From contig CAWCTD010000004.1 of NCBI GenBank assembly GCA_963798455.1, positions 620,001 through 684,000 of the forward strand: a stretch of DNA of 64,000 nucleotides. Reading direction: 5' to 3'. The notes under the pieces are model-generated. The model was not told the origin of the DNA and made no database searches. It worked only from the letters and a program-made list of their open reading frames with translations. The stretch is from CAWCTD01 sp963798455 (lineage in GTDB: Bacteria; Acidobacteriota; Terriglobia; Bryobacterales; Bryobacteraceae). Of the stretch, positions 1 through 8,515 are shown piece by piece (the stretch's first letter is position 1; each line of letters opens with the position of its first letter). Made by a program: the position numbers and the translations under genes.

Positions 1-1001
1 CGCGCGAGCAGTTCGATCGCGCTCGAACCTTCTTCGAGGACTTCTACACGCCCGTCACGTTTGTTTGGGTCGACGGAGAGCGGATACAGAGTCTGCTCCA
101 GATGCTGGAGGAAAAGGCGCTATCGGCGGGTGGGGATGGCAAGGGCAGATCCTGCTGGCTGGCTTACGGGACCATCCTGGCCGCCCGCGACTGCGACGTG
201 ATTGCGCTCCACGACTGCGATATTGTCAGCTACGACCGCCAGTTGCTGGCAAGGCTATGTTACCCCGTTGCGCACCCCAATTTGGGCTTCGAGTTCTGCA
301 AAGGGTACTACTCCCGCGTTACCGACCGGATGCACGGCCGGGTGACGCGTCTCTTCGTGACACCCCTGATCCGAGCCTTGGAGAGCGTGGCGCCCACGGC
401 AGCATTTCTGCATTTCCTGGACAGCTTTCGCTACGCCTTGGCGGGCGAATTTGCCATGGATGTGAACCTGGCCCGGGTCAACCGGATCCCGGGCGACTGG
501 GGGCTGGAGGTCGGAGTCCTCGCGGAAGTGTACCGCAACTGCGCTGAATCGAGGATTTGCCAGGTAGATCTCGCCGATACATACGAGCACAAGCACCAGG
601 TTCTGTCGGAAGGAGATTCGGGCAAGGGGCTGCGGCGCATGGCGGCTGACATTGCCAAGTCCCTGTTCCGCACCATGGCCGCCGAGGGACTGGTGTTCAC
701 CGCGGACCACTTCCGGAGCCTGGAAGTTCGCTACGTGCGCATCGCGCAGGATACCATCGCCCGCTATTACGCCGACGCCATGCTAAATGGGTTGAAATTT
801 GACCGGCACGGCGAGGAGATCGCTGTCGCCGCGTTTGCCAAGAGTTTGCGGCAGGCCGCCGCGGAGTTCATTGAGGATCCGCTCGGTTTGCCTCTCATCC
901 CCAACTGGAACAGGGTGCTGGCCGCGGTTCCGGAGTTCTTCGAACTATTGCTGGATGCCGTGGAAAAGGACGCCCGGCTGGCCGTTGCCCGGGCGGGCTG
1001 A
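1..1001 (+). CDS. Glucosyl-3-phosphoglycerate synthase-like glycosyltransferase (GT81), 5' end cut
   Basis: The reading frame is already open at base 3 and runs to TGA at 999-1001, so the N-terminus lies outside the window. What remains resembles GpgS, which moves glucose from a nucleotide sugar to 3-phosphoglycerate on the way to the compatible solute glucosylglycerate. Family-like landmarks in order are the metal-binding stretch ALHDCDIV, GYYSR followed by HGRVTRLFVTPL, the LAGEFA segment, DWGLEVGVL, and ICQVDL followed by a His-rich YEHKHQ. The second glycosyltransferase starts 9 bp downstream and an MscS-like membrane protein follows, which supports an osmotic role. The sugar donor and acceptor are inferred from the family, not shown. 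Confidence 0.7.
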   Translation, partial: REQFDRARTFFEDFYTPVTFVWVDGERIQSLLQMLEEKALSAGGDGKGRSCWLAYGTILAARDCDVIALHDCDIVSYDRQLLARLCYPVAHPNLGFEFCKGYYSRVTDRMHGRVTRLFVTPLIRALESVAPTAAFLHFLDSFRYALAGEFAMDVNLARVNRIPGDWGLEVGVLAEVYRNCAESRICQVDLADTYEHKHQVLSEGDSGKGLRRMAADIAKSLFRTMAAEGLVFTADHFRSLEVRYVRIAQDTIARYYADAMLNGLKFDRHGEEIAVAAFAKSLRQAAAEFIEDPLGLPLIPNWNRVLAAVPEFFELLLDAVEKDARLAVARAG

Positions 1002-1010
1002 TAGTGAGCC

Positions 1011-2336
1011 ATGGGGCAAGCAATTCTTCCCGGTGAGGCTTTGAGAGCCTCCGAGAACATCAAGGAGGCCGACATCGTCGTCGGCATACCCAGTTACAAC
1101 AATGCCGGGACCATCGGCCACGTCACCAGGGCGGCGTGCGTGGGACTGGCGAAGTACTTCCCCCATTTGAAAAGCGTCATCATCAACTCCGACGGCGGAT
1201 CGACGGACGCGACCTCGGAAGCCGTGCTTTCGGCGCGCATGGAAGACTCGCATCTGCTGTTGCTGTCTACTCCCATGTCAGCGGTACACCGGCTTTCGGT
1301 TCCCTACCACGGGATACCGGGCAAGGGCAGCGCCTTTCGTTTGATCTTTCAGATGGCCGCCAAGCTTCGGGCCAAGGCTTGCGCGGTGGTCGATTCCGAT
1401 CTTCGCTCGATCACGCCCGAATGGTTCGATCTGCTGTTGCGTCCGATTCTGTTCGCCGATTTCGACTTCGTGGCGCCATACTACCACCGCCACAAGTACG
1501 ACGGGACCATCACCAACAGCATCGTGTACCCGTTGACGCGCGCCCTGTACGGCCCGCGGGTGCGGCAGCCGATCGGCGGCGAATTCGGAATCGCCGGCAG
1601 GCTGATCGCCCGGTATCTGGAGCGAGACGACTGGGAAACGGATGTCGCCCGCTATGGGATCGACATCTGGATGACGACCATCGCCATCGCGGAGGGATAC
1701 CGTGTGTGTCAGAGCTTTCTCGGCGCCAAGCTGCACGATGCCAAAGACCCGGGCTCGGATCTCAGCGCCATGCTGCACCAGGTGGTCGGCAGCGTGTTCA
1801 TGCTCATGCGGGAGTACGAGAGTGTCTGGCGGCAGCAGCAAGGGAGCCGGCCGGTCGATCTGTTCGGCTTCCGCTTCGACGTGGGCCTGGACCCGATCGA
1901 GGTCAACCTGGAACGCATGTTGATGGCGTTCCAGCGGGGCTGCGTCGAACTGGAGGAGGTCTGGTCGCTGGCGCTCGCGCCGGCCACGCACGAGGCTGTC
2001 CGCAAACTCGCGAAACAAGCCGCTGAAGGCAAGGGCCCCTTCCACATCGAGGATGGCCTTTGGACGCGCGTGGTTATGGACTTTGCCTGCGCGCACAAGC
2101 ACCAGAGGATCGCGCCGGGACACCTCTTGCGGTCGCTCACTCCTCTGTACCTTGCCAGGGTTGCCTCTTTCGTCATCGAGACCCGGACGATGGCGTCAGC
2201 CGAGGTCGAAGAGAGAATCGAGCAGTTGTGCCTTTCGTTCGAAAACGAGAAGCCCTACCTCATCTCCCGCTGGGAGGACAAGCCGCATCTTGCGGCGCAG
2301 CCACAGTTGCCGGAGAAGATCCGGGTGGAGGTTTAA
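1011..2336 (+). CDS. Nucleotide-sugar glycosyltransferase, mannosylglycerate synthase/GT2-like
   Basis: A 441-residue GT-A fold transferase. The N-terminus has VVGIPSYNNAGTIG, then INSDGGSTDAT, the acidic CAVVDSDLRS (DxD-type metal site) near residue 125-130, and QPIGGEFG near residue 190, a spot where mannosylglycerate synthases (GT78) and GpgS enzymes carry QPLGGE or QPLSGE. After that comes YGIDIWMTTIAI and a helical C-terminus. It starts 9 bp after the GT81 gene and ends 3 bp before the membrane-protein start, so the three are probably one transcript. The likely role is sugar transfer to glycerate or a phosphoglycerate derivative; a plain family 2 transferase cannot be excluded. Confidence 0.65.
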   Translation: MGQAILPGEALRASENIKEADIVVGIPSYNNAGTIGHVTRAACVGLAKYFPHLKSVIINSDGGSTDATSEAVLSARMEDSHLLLLSTPMSAVHRLSVPYHGIPGKGSAFRLIFQMAAKLRAKACAVVDSDLRSITPEWFDLLLRPILFADFDFVAPYYHRHKYDGTITNSIVYPLTRALYGPRVRQPIGGEFGIAGRLIARYLERDDWETDVARYGIDIWMTTIAIAEGYRVCQSFLGAKLHDAKDPGSDLSAMLHQVVGSVFMLMREYESVWRQQQGSRPVDLFGFRFDVGLDPIEVNLERMLMAFQRGCVELEEVWSLALAPATHEAVRKLAKQAAEGKGPFHIEDGLWTRVVMDFACAHKHQRIAPGHLLRSLTPLYLARVASFVIETRTMASAEVEERIEQLCLSFENEKPYLISRWEDKPHLAAQPQLPEKIRVEV

Positions 2337-2339
2337 GCC

Positions 2340-3044
2340 ATGATCGAGACCATGCGAGAAGTATTGGAGGCGGTCCTGGAGCGCCTCAGGTATCAGCTAA
2401 CGACGTATCTTCCTTCGCTGCTGGCGGCCCTGATCATTCTCGCGGGCGCTTACGCCACCGCGGTGATCGCCCGCTGGGTGCTGAACCGCATTTTCAAGGG
2501 GATCGCCGCCGACAGGTTCCTCCGGCGAAGCGGGCTGGCCTTCCTGATCGACAGCTCCGGCCGGCTCCGCGCCACCCGGCTCGTGTCGCAGACAGCCTAC
2601 TGGCTCATCCTCCTGGCGGGCTTCCTGACGGGACTGAGTGTCTTCAACACGGACCTGACCTCGCAGATGATCCAGACTTTCGTTTTGCTTCTCCCGAAGC
2701 TGGCCGTGGCGGGGCTCATTCTCCTGGCGGGCTTCTGGCTGGGCCACTACCTCGGCCGCAGTGCGCTGGTGTGGGCCGTCAATGAGAACATTCCACACCC
2801 GCGCAAGATTGCGGCTGCGGTCCGAGTCGTGATCCTGTTCGTCGCCGTGGTGACTGCGGCGGACCACCTCAACTTCGCCCGGTCCGTGTTCCTGGCGGCG
2901 TTCATCATTCTCCTCGGCGGTTCGGCCCTGGCAGCCAGTTTGGCGCTGGGACTGGCCGGGCGAGACGCGGCCAGGCGCTATCTGGAAGACAAGACGCCGC
3001 GCGAGGAGGACACTCACGCGAGGTCACTCTGGAACCACCTCTGA
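2340..3044 (+). CDS. MscS-type conserved TM-helix membrane protein
   Basis: A 234-residue protein with about four or five hydrophobic helices (near residues 22-45, 82-105, 118-142, 158-176, 180-205). The repeated LLPKLAVAGLILLAGFWLG and LPSLLAALIILAGAY segments match the conserved TM-helix repeat found in mechanosensitive-channel-related proteins. It lacks the long cytoplasmic beta domain of true MscS, so it is a channel-like membrane protein of unknown gating. A GGAGG element lies in the end of the upstream gene, just before ATG. Its place behind two solute-synthesis transferases suggests a turgor or envelope-stress role. Confidence 0.7.
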   Translation: MIETMREVLEAVLERLRYQLTTYLPSLLAALIILAGAYATAVIARWVLNRIFKGIAADRFLRRSGLAFLIDSSGRLRATRLVSQTAYWLILLAGFLTGLSVFNTDLTSQMIQTFVLLLPKLAVAGLILLAGFWLGHYLGRSALVWAVNENIPHPRKIAAAVRVVILFVAVVTAADHLNFARSVFLAAFIILLGGSALAASLALGLAGRDAARRYLEDKTPREEDTHARSLWNHL

Positions 3045-3086
3045 AGAAGCCCGCGCTCCGTGAAACAATAGGCAGTGGAGCGCGAG

Positions 3087-4430
3087 ATGAGACCCCGTAG
3101 CTGGCCAATCCTGTTTTTCGGGTTTGGGAGCCTGGTCCTGCTGATCGGACTGGCGGGGTTCGGCGCTGCCCGGAGAGCCACCCAGATTTACGTCGAGATG
3201 GCCTCGATCTACGCGTCGCACCGGGAGAGCACGAACCTCCTTAGTGATATTCGTTCCGGGGTGAACCTCTCGGGCATCTATGTCCGAGACTACCTTCTCG
3301 ATCCCTCCGACCTGACGGCTTCCATGTACAAGCAGCACTTGCTGGAGATCCGTTCCTCCATGAGCAAGCAACTTGAAGCGCTCAAACCGCTGGCAGGCCC
3401 GGAGCAAGGCGATGCGCTGGCCAAGCTTCGAAAAGAACTCGACGGGTACTGGGACTCAATCGACCCGCTGTTCTCCTGGACGCCGCGCCAGAAGAGGGCG
3501 CTGAGCAGCTTCTTTCTGAGGCAGCGTGTGCTGCCCCGGCGCGACGCGGCCATGGACATCGCGCTGGGGATTCGCGACATCAGCGATGTCAATTTCAAGA
3601 TACAGGAGCGCAGGGTGGAGCAAAGCCAGTCGGATTTCAAGAAGTACCTGTCCTGGATGCTGGGGATCACCATCTTCCTGGGATTGGTGGTTACGGCTAT
3701 CAGCGTCTACAGGATCTCCCGGCTGGAAAGGGAAACGGAACAGCAACAGGCGAGGACGGAGCGCGCGGAGGCGGAGCTGCGGCGGCTGAGCCACGAACTC
3801 GTGCGTGCGCAGGAAGCCGAGCGCAGGTCGATCTCCCGCGAGCTCCACGATCAGGTGGGACAGATGCTGACCGCCCTGCGCATGGAGCTGGCGAACCTGG
3901 AGGAAATCCGGAACTCCTCCGTCGAGGAATTCAAAGGGCGGCTTCAAGAGGCCAAACACCTGGCGGAGCAAACGCTGATGTCCGTGCGCGACCTGGCGAT
4001 GGGACTCCGCCCCGCCATGCTCGACGACCTAGGCCTGGCGCCGGCCCTGGAATGGCAGGGCCGCGAGTTCTCTCGCCGCAGCGGGATCCCCGTGGACGTG
4101 CAAGTCGATGGCACCGTCGATGCGCTGCCGGATGCCCATCGGACATGTGTTTTCCGCATCGTCCAGGAGGCGCTGACCAACTGCGCCCGTCACGCGCGGG
4201 CGGAGCACATTCGAGTCGCCGTGCACGGGGGCCAGGGGGCCGTGTTTCTCAGTGTGCAGGATGACGGGGTCGGGATTGCGGGGAGTGAGGCATCGGCCGG
4301 CGGCCTGGGCCTGGTCGGAATCGAGGAGCGCGCCCGGGAGCTGGGAGGCGCCGTGAAGATCTATTCGCAGCCCGGCAAGGGGACCACCTTGCAGGCCGAA
4401 ATTCCCGTGCCGGAGCAGGTGTCCACATGA
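3087..4430 (+). CDS. Sensor histidine kinase, NarX/DegS type (HisKA_3)
   Basis: A membrane kinase of about 447 residues from ATG 3087, chosen for the GTGGAG element 6 bp upstream; a GTG at 3075 is the alternative. A first TM helix (residues about 8-27) is followed by a 160-residue helical sensor region and a second TM helix near 190-210. A coiled linker leads to the phospho-acceptor helix SRELHDQVGQ (His near residue 252), with an HATPase domain (GLRPAMLDDLGLAPAL, DDGVGIAG, GLGLVGIEERA). It overlaps the response regulator gene by 4 bp (ATGA), so that protein is its probable partner. The signal sensed is unknown. Confidence 0.9.
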   Translation: MRPRSWPILFFGFGSLVLLIGLAGFGAARRATQIYVEMASIYASHRESTNLLSDIRSGVNLSGIYVRDYLLDPSDLTASMYKQHLLEIRSSMSKQLEALKPLAGPEQGDALAKLRKELDGYWDSIDPLFSWTPRQKRALSSFFLRQRVLPRRDAAMDIALGIRDISDVNFKIQERRVEQSQSDFKKYLSWMLGITIFLGLVVTAISVYRISRLERETEQQQARTERAEAELRRLSHELVRAQEAERRSISRELHDQVGQMLTALRMELANLEEIRNSSVEEFKGRLQEAKHLAEQTLMSVRDLAMGLRPAMLDDLGLAPALEWQGREFSRRSGIPVDVQVDGTVDALPDAHRTCVFRIVQEALTNCARHARAEHIRVAVHGGQGAVFLSVQDDGVGIAGSEASAGGLGLVGIEERARELGGAVKIYSQPGKGTTLQAEIPVPEQVST

Positions 4431-5077
4431 GCGGCGTGCGGGTTTTACTGGCCGACGACCACGGAATCGTGCGAAGAGGCCTTCACTACCTCCTGGAGCG
4501 AATGCCGGGGTTTCAGGTGGTCGGCGAGGCCTCGGATGGGCGGGAGGCCGTCCGGCTGTGCGAGGAGCTGAGTCCGGACGTTGTGGTGATGGACATTGCG
4601 ATGCCCAACCTGAATGGCATCGAGGCCACGTCGCAGATCGTCAGGAAGAACCCGGCAACCGGAGTTATCATCCTGAGCATGCATTCCGACGAGACCTACC
4701 TGGTGCGCGCTCTGTCGGCCGGCGCGAAGGGGTACTTGCTGAAGGATTCCGCGGAAGCGGACTTGATTCGGGCCGTGCAGGCGGTCTCCCAGGGCCGGCC
4801 GTTCTTCAGCCCCGCCATCGCGGAGACCTTGCTCGAGGACTACATGCGCCGTCTGAAGCAGCAGAATCTGACGGATTCCTACGATCTGCTCACCGACCGG
4901 GAGAAGGAAGTTCTGCAACTGCTGGCCGAAGGCAAGTCCAACAAGGAAGTGGCGACACTTTTGGACCTCAGCCTGTACACGGTCGAGACACACCGCTCCA
5001 ACCTCATGCAGAAGCTCGGTCTGCACAACACGGCCGAGATTGTGCTCTACGCCGTGCGCAAGAAGATCATCACCTGA
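4427..5077 (+). CDS. Response regulator, NarL/FixJ family (REC-LuxR HTH)
   Basis: A 216-residue regulator. The receiver domain shows the acidic pair in LLADDHGIV, the phospho-acceptor Asp in DVVVMDIAMPNLNG, the Thr/Ser position in IILSMHSDE and the Lys in GYLLKDS. The C-terminal GerE-type HTH has LTDREKEVLQLLAEG, SNKEVATLLDLS and YTVETHRSNLMQKL. It is translationally coupled to the upstream kinase. Two other regulators here (11242-11883, 57101-57751) share this exact architecture and very similar wording, which suggests expansion of one module. Targets are unknown. Confidence 0.92.
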   Translation: MSGVRVLLADDHGIVRRGLHYLLERMPGFQVVGEASDGREAVRLCEELSPDVVVMDIAMPNLNGIEATSQIVRKNPATGVIILSMHSDETYLVRALSAGAKGYLLKDSAEADLIRAVQAVSQGRPFFSPAIAETLLEDYMRRLKQQNLTDSYDLLTDREKEVLQLLAEGKSNKEVATLLDLSLYTVETHRSNLMQKLGLHNTAEIVLYAVRKKIIT

Positions 5078-5086
5078 GGGCGCCCG

Positions 5087-5398
5087 TCAGCGGCCCTTGT
5101 ACTGGTAAGGAGCGCGAAGTTGAACAAGCCTCTCCAGTCTCCGTTGGTGCGCCCAGGAGGCGGCCTGGGATGGCTTCGATTCGGTTCTCGACGGTGGTCC
5201 CGGCTCCCGCAGCAGGGCGGGCTCCAATTTCTCAGGAGGGCCGGCGGCCGTCGCCCGGAACTTCTTCAGCGTCACTTTGCTCTTCTTGATGTAGGAATCG
5301 ACTACGTGCGAGCCACGTGACTTGGTGGGCACTGTGCTGTCCTCCCCATCCATCCACTCCGAGACAGGGTTCTTCCAGTGTTTGCCTTGGTTTGCCAT
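5087..5398 (-). CDS. Small basic hypothetical protein, 103 aa
   Basis: No family is recognised. The start at 5398 (MANQGKHWKNP) is set by a strong ribosome-binding site, GGAGGAGG, 4-5 bp upstream on the minus strand; a longer frame from 5464 has no such signal. The protein is hydrophilic, rich in Lys, Arg, Ser and Pro, with no TM helix or signal peptide. The segment VDSYIKKSKVTLKKF is amphipathic and basic, which would suit nucleic-acid binding but is not diagnostic. It is convergent with the response regulator gene, leaving 9 bp between the two stop codons. Confidence 0.6.
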   Translation of the reverse strand: MANQGKHWKNPVSEWMDGEDSTVPTKSRGSHVVDSYIKKSKVTLKKFRATAAGPPEKLEPALLREPGPPSRTESKPSQAASWAHQRRLERLVQLRAPYQYKGR

Positions 5399-5494
5399 CT
5401 GCCTCCTCCGAAACAATTTGCATCCATCTGGTTTGATTGTAGGCCGGATGTTTTCCGCTTGCAAGGTGCCAAGCGAAGGGGGGTGGGGTCGCGG

Positions 5495-6751
5495 CTAGGC
5501 GGATTCCCCTCGGATGAGGTCGTCGAAAGTCTCGCGCGCGCGGGCCACGCGCCAGGCATTGCCTTCCACCAGGATTTCCGGCGGCCGGACGCGCGAGTTG
5601 TAGTTGGACGAGAGCACGAAACCGTAGGCGCCCGCGGTCCACACCGCCAGCAGATCGCCCGGCAAAACGTTGGGCATCTCGCGGTCCAGCGCCAGGAAGT
5701 CGCCCGACTCGCAGACCGGGCCGACCACGTCGGCGAGGATCGTGCCGCGCGTGGTCTCGCGCACCGGCAGGATCTCGTGATGAGATTGGTAGAGCGAGGG
5801 CCGGATCAGGTCCGTCATCGCGGCATCCACCACGATAAACTCGCGCGAGAGCGTGCGCTTCCGGTAGAGCACCCGCGTGAGCAGCAGCCCCGCCTCTCCC
5901 ACAATCGAACGGCCCGGTTCAAGCAGGACGGACAGTTCGCGGCCTTCCAGCCTGCCGCGGACCTGCGCCACGAAATCGCGGATCTCGGGCGCACGGTCCT
6001 CTGGTCTGTAAGGCACGCCCAGTCCTCCCCCCAGGTCCAGGTGCCGGACCGGAAGGCCGGTACCGCGCAACCTGTCGACCAGCTCAAGCATCCGGTCCAC
6101 GGCGGACATGATGCGGCCCATGTCCAGAATTTGAGAACCAACGTGACAACTGACCCCTTCCGCCGACACATGCCGGCAGGCTTGAGCGCGCCGGTAGACG
6201 TCCTCGACTTCGGAGATGTCAATGCCGAACTTGTGCTGTTTCAAGCCGGTGGAGATGTAGGGATGGGCGCCCGCATCCACATGGGGGTTGACGCGCAGCG
6301 CGATCCGCGCGATCACGCCGCGGCGGGCCGCCAGAGCGTCCAGGAGCGTGAGTTCCGCTTCGGACTCGCAGTTGAAGCTGTGGATCCCGTGCCTGAGCGC
6401 GTACTCGATCTCCTCGGCCGTCTTTCCGACGCCGGAGAACACCACGCGGGACGGGTCACCGCCCGCCTTGACCACGCGGAACAGTTCGCCCGCCGAGACC
6501 ACGTCGAAACCGGCTCCGGCCCGGGCCAGCAGGCCCAGCAGGCTCAGGTTCGAGTTGGCCTTGACCGCGTAGCACACCATGTGCGGGAGGCCTTCGAGCG
6601 CCTCGTCGTACGCCCGGAACCGGTCCAGAACGCACCGCGCGGAGTAGGCATAGCACGGCGTTCCAGCCCGCGCGGCGATGTCCGCCAGCGCGACATCCTC
6701 GCAATAAAGCGATCCGTCCCTGTAACGGAACACATCCGGTGTGCGCAGCAT
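5495..6751 (-). CDS. lysA: Diaminopimelate decarboxylase
   Basis: A 418-residue fold-III PLP enzyme that converts meso-diaminopimelate to L-lysine. The PLP lysine lies in CYAVKANSN, and typical stretches follow: SAGELFRV, NPHVDAGAHPYISTGLKQHKFG, SCHVGSQI, HLDLGGGLG, LEPGRSIVG, and the substrate-site CESGDFLA and YGFVLSSNYN. Length is normal for the family. The start ATG overlaps the stop of the upstream GAF-SpoIIE gene (TGATG), so the two are translationally coupled, an unusual pairing of lysine synthesis with a phosphatase. Confidence 0.95.
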   Translation of the reverse strand: MLRTPDVFRYRDGSLYCEDVALADIAARAGTPCYAYSARCVLDRFRAYDEALEGLPHMVCYAVKANSNLSLLGLLARAGAGFDVVSAGELFRVVKAGGDPSRVVFSGVGKTAEEIEYALRHGIHSFNCESEAELTLLDALAARRGVIARIALRVNPHVDAGAHPYISTGLKQHKFGIDISEVEDVYRRAQACRHVSAEGVSCHVGSQILDMGRIMSAVDRMLELVDRLRGTGLPVRHLDLGGGLGVPYRPEDRAPEIRDFVAQVRGRLEGRELSVLLEPGRSIVGEAGLLLTRVLYRKRTLSREFIVVDAAMTDLIRPSLYQSHHEILPVRETTRGTILADVVGPVCESGDFLALDREMPNVLPGDLLAVWTAGAYGFVLSSNYNSRVRPPEILVEGNAWRVARARETFDDLIRGESA

Positions 6752-8505
6752 CAGTTCACCTTCATGACAATCAGCGTCTGGTCGTCTGAGGTCCCGGCGC
6801 CGTCCGCGAACGAGTCGAGGTCATCGAAAACCGCATCCACCAGCGTCTGCGGAGACTCCTGCCAGAGGCTCTCGAGCAAGCGCGCCAGCCGGCCCCGGCC
6901 GTAATGCTCCGCCGCGGGATTGTGCTGGTCTTCGATGCCGTCGGAATACAGCACGATCAAGTCCCCGGGGAGCGTCTGGAAGGAGACCTCGTCATAGTCC
7001 CGGTCTTCCAGGAGACCGAGAGGAACCCCTTCCACCCGTAGCTTGTGCAGTTGGCCGGCGCGGCAGATCAGAGGCGGCATCGCTCCCGCGTTGGCCACCC
7101 TCAGTTTCCGCCGGCGGGCCTGCCACTGCAACGCCAGCAGAGTCACGAACCGTGCGTCGGCCTTCCTCTCCAGAAGCGCTTCGTTCAGAGACTTCAACAG
7201 TCGCGGGGGCTCGGTAAGAACCGGGGCCAGGGTCCTGAGCAGGCCGCTGACAAGGGCGGCGTAGAGCGCGGCCGCGGCGCCCTTGCCGCTCACATCTCCC
7301 AAAGCGATGAGGGTGTGGTCACGCCCCTGGCGGAAGAAGTCGTACAGATCGCCGCTGATTTCCCGCGCGGGACGGACCCTGGTGGCAATCTCCAGGCCCC
7401 CGGTCTCCGGCGCCTGCCGCGGCAGCAGCACCGATTGGAGTTCGCGCGCCGCGCGCAGATCCGTCTCCATGCGCTCTTTTCGGTCAGCCAATTCCTCGTA
7501 GAGGCGAGCGTTCTCCACGGAGATCGCGATCTGCGGGGCCAGTACGGACAACGTGGCCACATGGTCCTCGGTAAAAAACCCGATTCGTTCGCTCTCCAAG
7601 TCCATGACACCGACCACATGGTCGCGCACGATCAACGGCACGGCCACTTCTGACCGGATGTCGGGGTGCGAAGGGATATAGCGGGGATCCGCCAGCGTGT
7701 CGTCCACGCGGACCACCTCCTGGGCTTGGGCAGCGGCGCCTGTAATCCCTTTGCCGATGGGAATGTTGTCAACCGCGCTCCGCGCATCGTACCGCGAGCT
7801 GAAGCGGTGCCTCAGCAGGCCGCGCTGTTCGTCGACCAGCAGGATGCTGAAGGAGTCGTACAGGATCAGAGAGCGGATCGCGCCGGCGATCTTCGTGAGC
7901 AGGCCGTCGAGGTCCAGAATCGAGGAGAATTCCTGGCTCAGCCGTGTCAGGGTGCGCAGCGTCCGGTTCTGGCGCTCCACGCGCCGGTAGAGCCGCGCAT
8001 TGTCTATGGCCGCGGCCACGCGCGAAGCGATGAGCTGGAGCGTGGACCGTTCGTAGTCCCCGTAGGCATTCGGCCGGGTCGACTCAATGTCGATCACGCC
8101 CACCAGCTTGCCCCCCCGCGCCAGCATGGGAACCGCCAGTTCCGTGCGCACCGCGTCCATCGCGTTCAGATAACGCGGGTCGTTCCGCACGTCCCCTGCC
8201 AGGATGGGCACTCGCGACAGGGCCACGGCTCCCGTGATGCCCTCTCCCAAGGCGATCTCCAGCTTGGAGACCACCTCCTCGCGGTGCCCGATCGCGTAAT
8301 GTATGCGCAGAACGCGGCGGCGCTCGCTGTACAGCAGGATGGCAAACAATTCGTAAGGGATCACCTTGGTGACGATGCCCGCGACGCTTGCCAGCAGGCG
8401 GTCCAGATCCAGCGTCTCGGAGGTGACGGCCGCGATCTCCAGAAAGAAGTCCAGCAGCTCGGTGCGCTCGCGGAGGCGGGCCGCGGATCTGGGATGGCTG
8501 GGCAT
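6751..8505 (-). CDS. GAF-GAF-SpoIIE serine phosphatase (RsbU-like)
   Basis: A 584-residue soluble regulator. Two GAF domains occupy roughly residues 30-170 (GEGITGAVALSRVPILAGDVRNDPRY, then a repeated sensor core) and 190-345 (GKGITGAAAQAQEVVRVDDTL, VGVMDLESE). A short coiled linker with ELQSVLLP leads to a PP2C/SpoIIE domain (about 370-584) with metal motifs LGDVSGKGAAAALYAAL and VLYSDGIEDQHN. Such proteins dephosphorylate anti-sigma-factor antagonists, often in general stress control. No anti-sigma or antagonist gene is adjacent, so the partner is unknown. The gene lies between deoC (10 bp) and lysA (overlap). Confidence 0.9.
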   Translation of the reverse strand: MPSHPRSAARLRERTELLDFFLEIAAVTSETLDLDRLLASVAGIVTKVIPYELFAILLYSERRRVLRIHYAIGHREEVVSKLEIALGEGITGAVALSRVPILAGDVRNDPRYLNAMDAVRTELAVPMLARGGKLVGVIDIESTRPNAYGDYERSTLQLIASRVAAAIDNARLYRRVERQNRTLRTLTRLSQEFSSILDLDGLLTKIAGAIRSLILYDSFSILLVDEQRGLLRHRFSSRYDARSAVDNIPIGKGITGAAAQAQEVVRVDDTLADPRYIPSHPDIRSEVAVPLIVRDHVVGVMDLESERIGFFTEDHVATLSVLAPQIAISVENARLYEELADRKERMETDLRAARELQSVLLPRQAPETGGLEIATRVRPAREISGDLYDFFRQGRDHTLIALGDVSGKGAAAALYAALVSGLLRTLAPVLTEPPRLLKSLNEALLERKADARFVTLLALQWQARRRKLRVANAGAMPPLICRAGQLHKLRVEGVPLGLLEDRDYDEVSFQTLPGDLIVLYSDGIEDQHNPAAEHYGRGRLARLLESLWQESPQTLVDAVFDDLDSFADGAGTSDDQTLIVMKVN

Positions 8506-8515
8506 GAGAAGGCCG

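Noticed and set aside
5456..5482. Rho-independent terminator after lysA
   Set aside because: Only a 6-bp stem (CGCTTG/CAAGCG) and no U tract on the minus strand.
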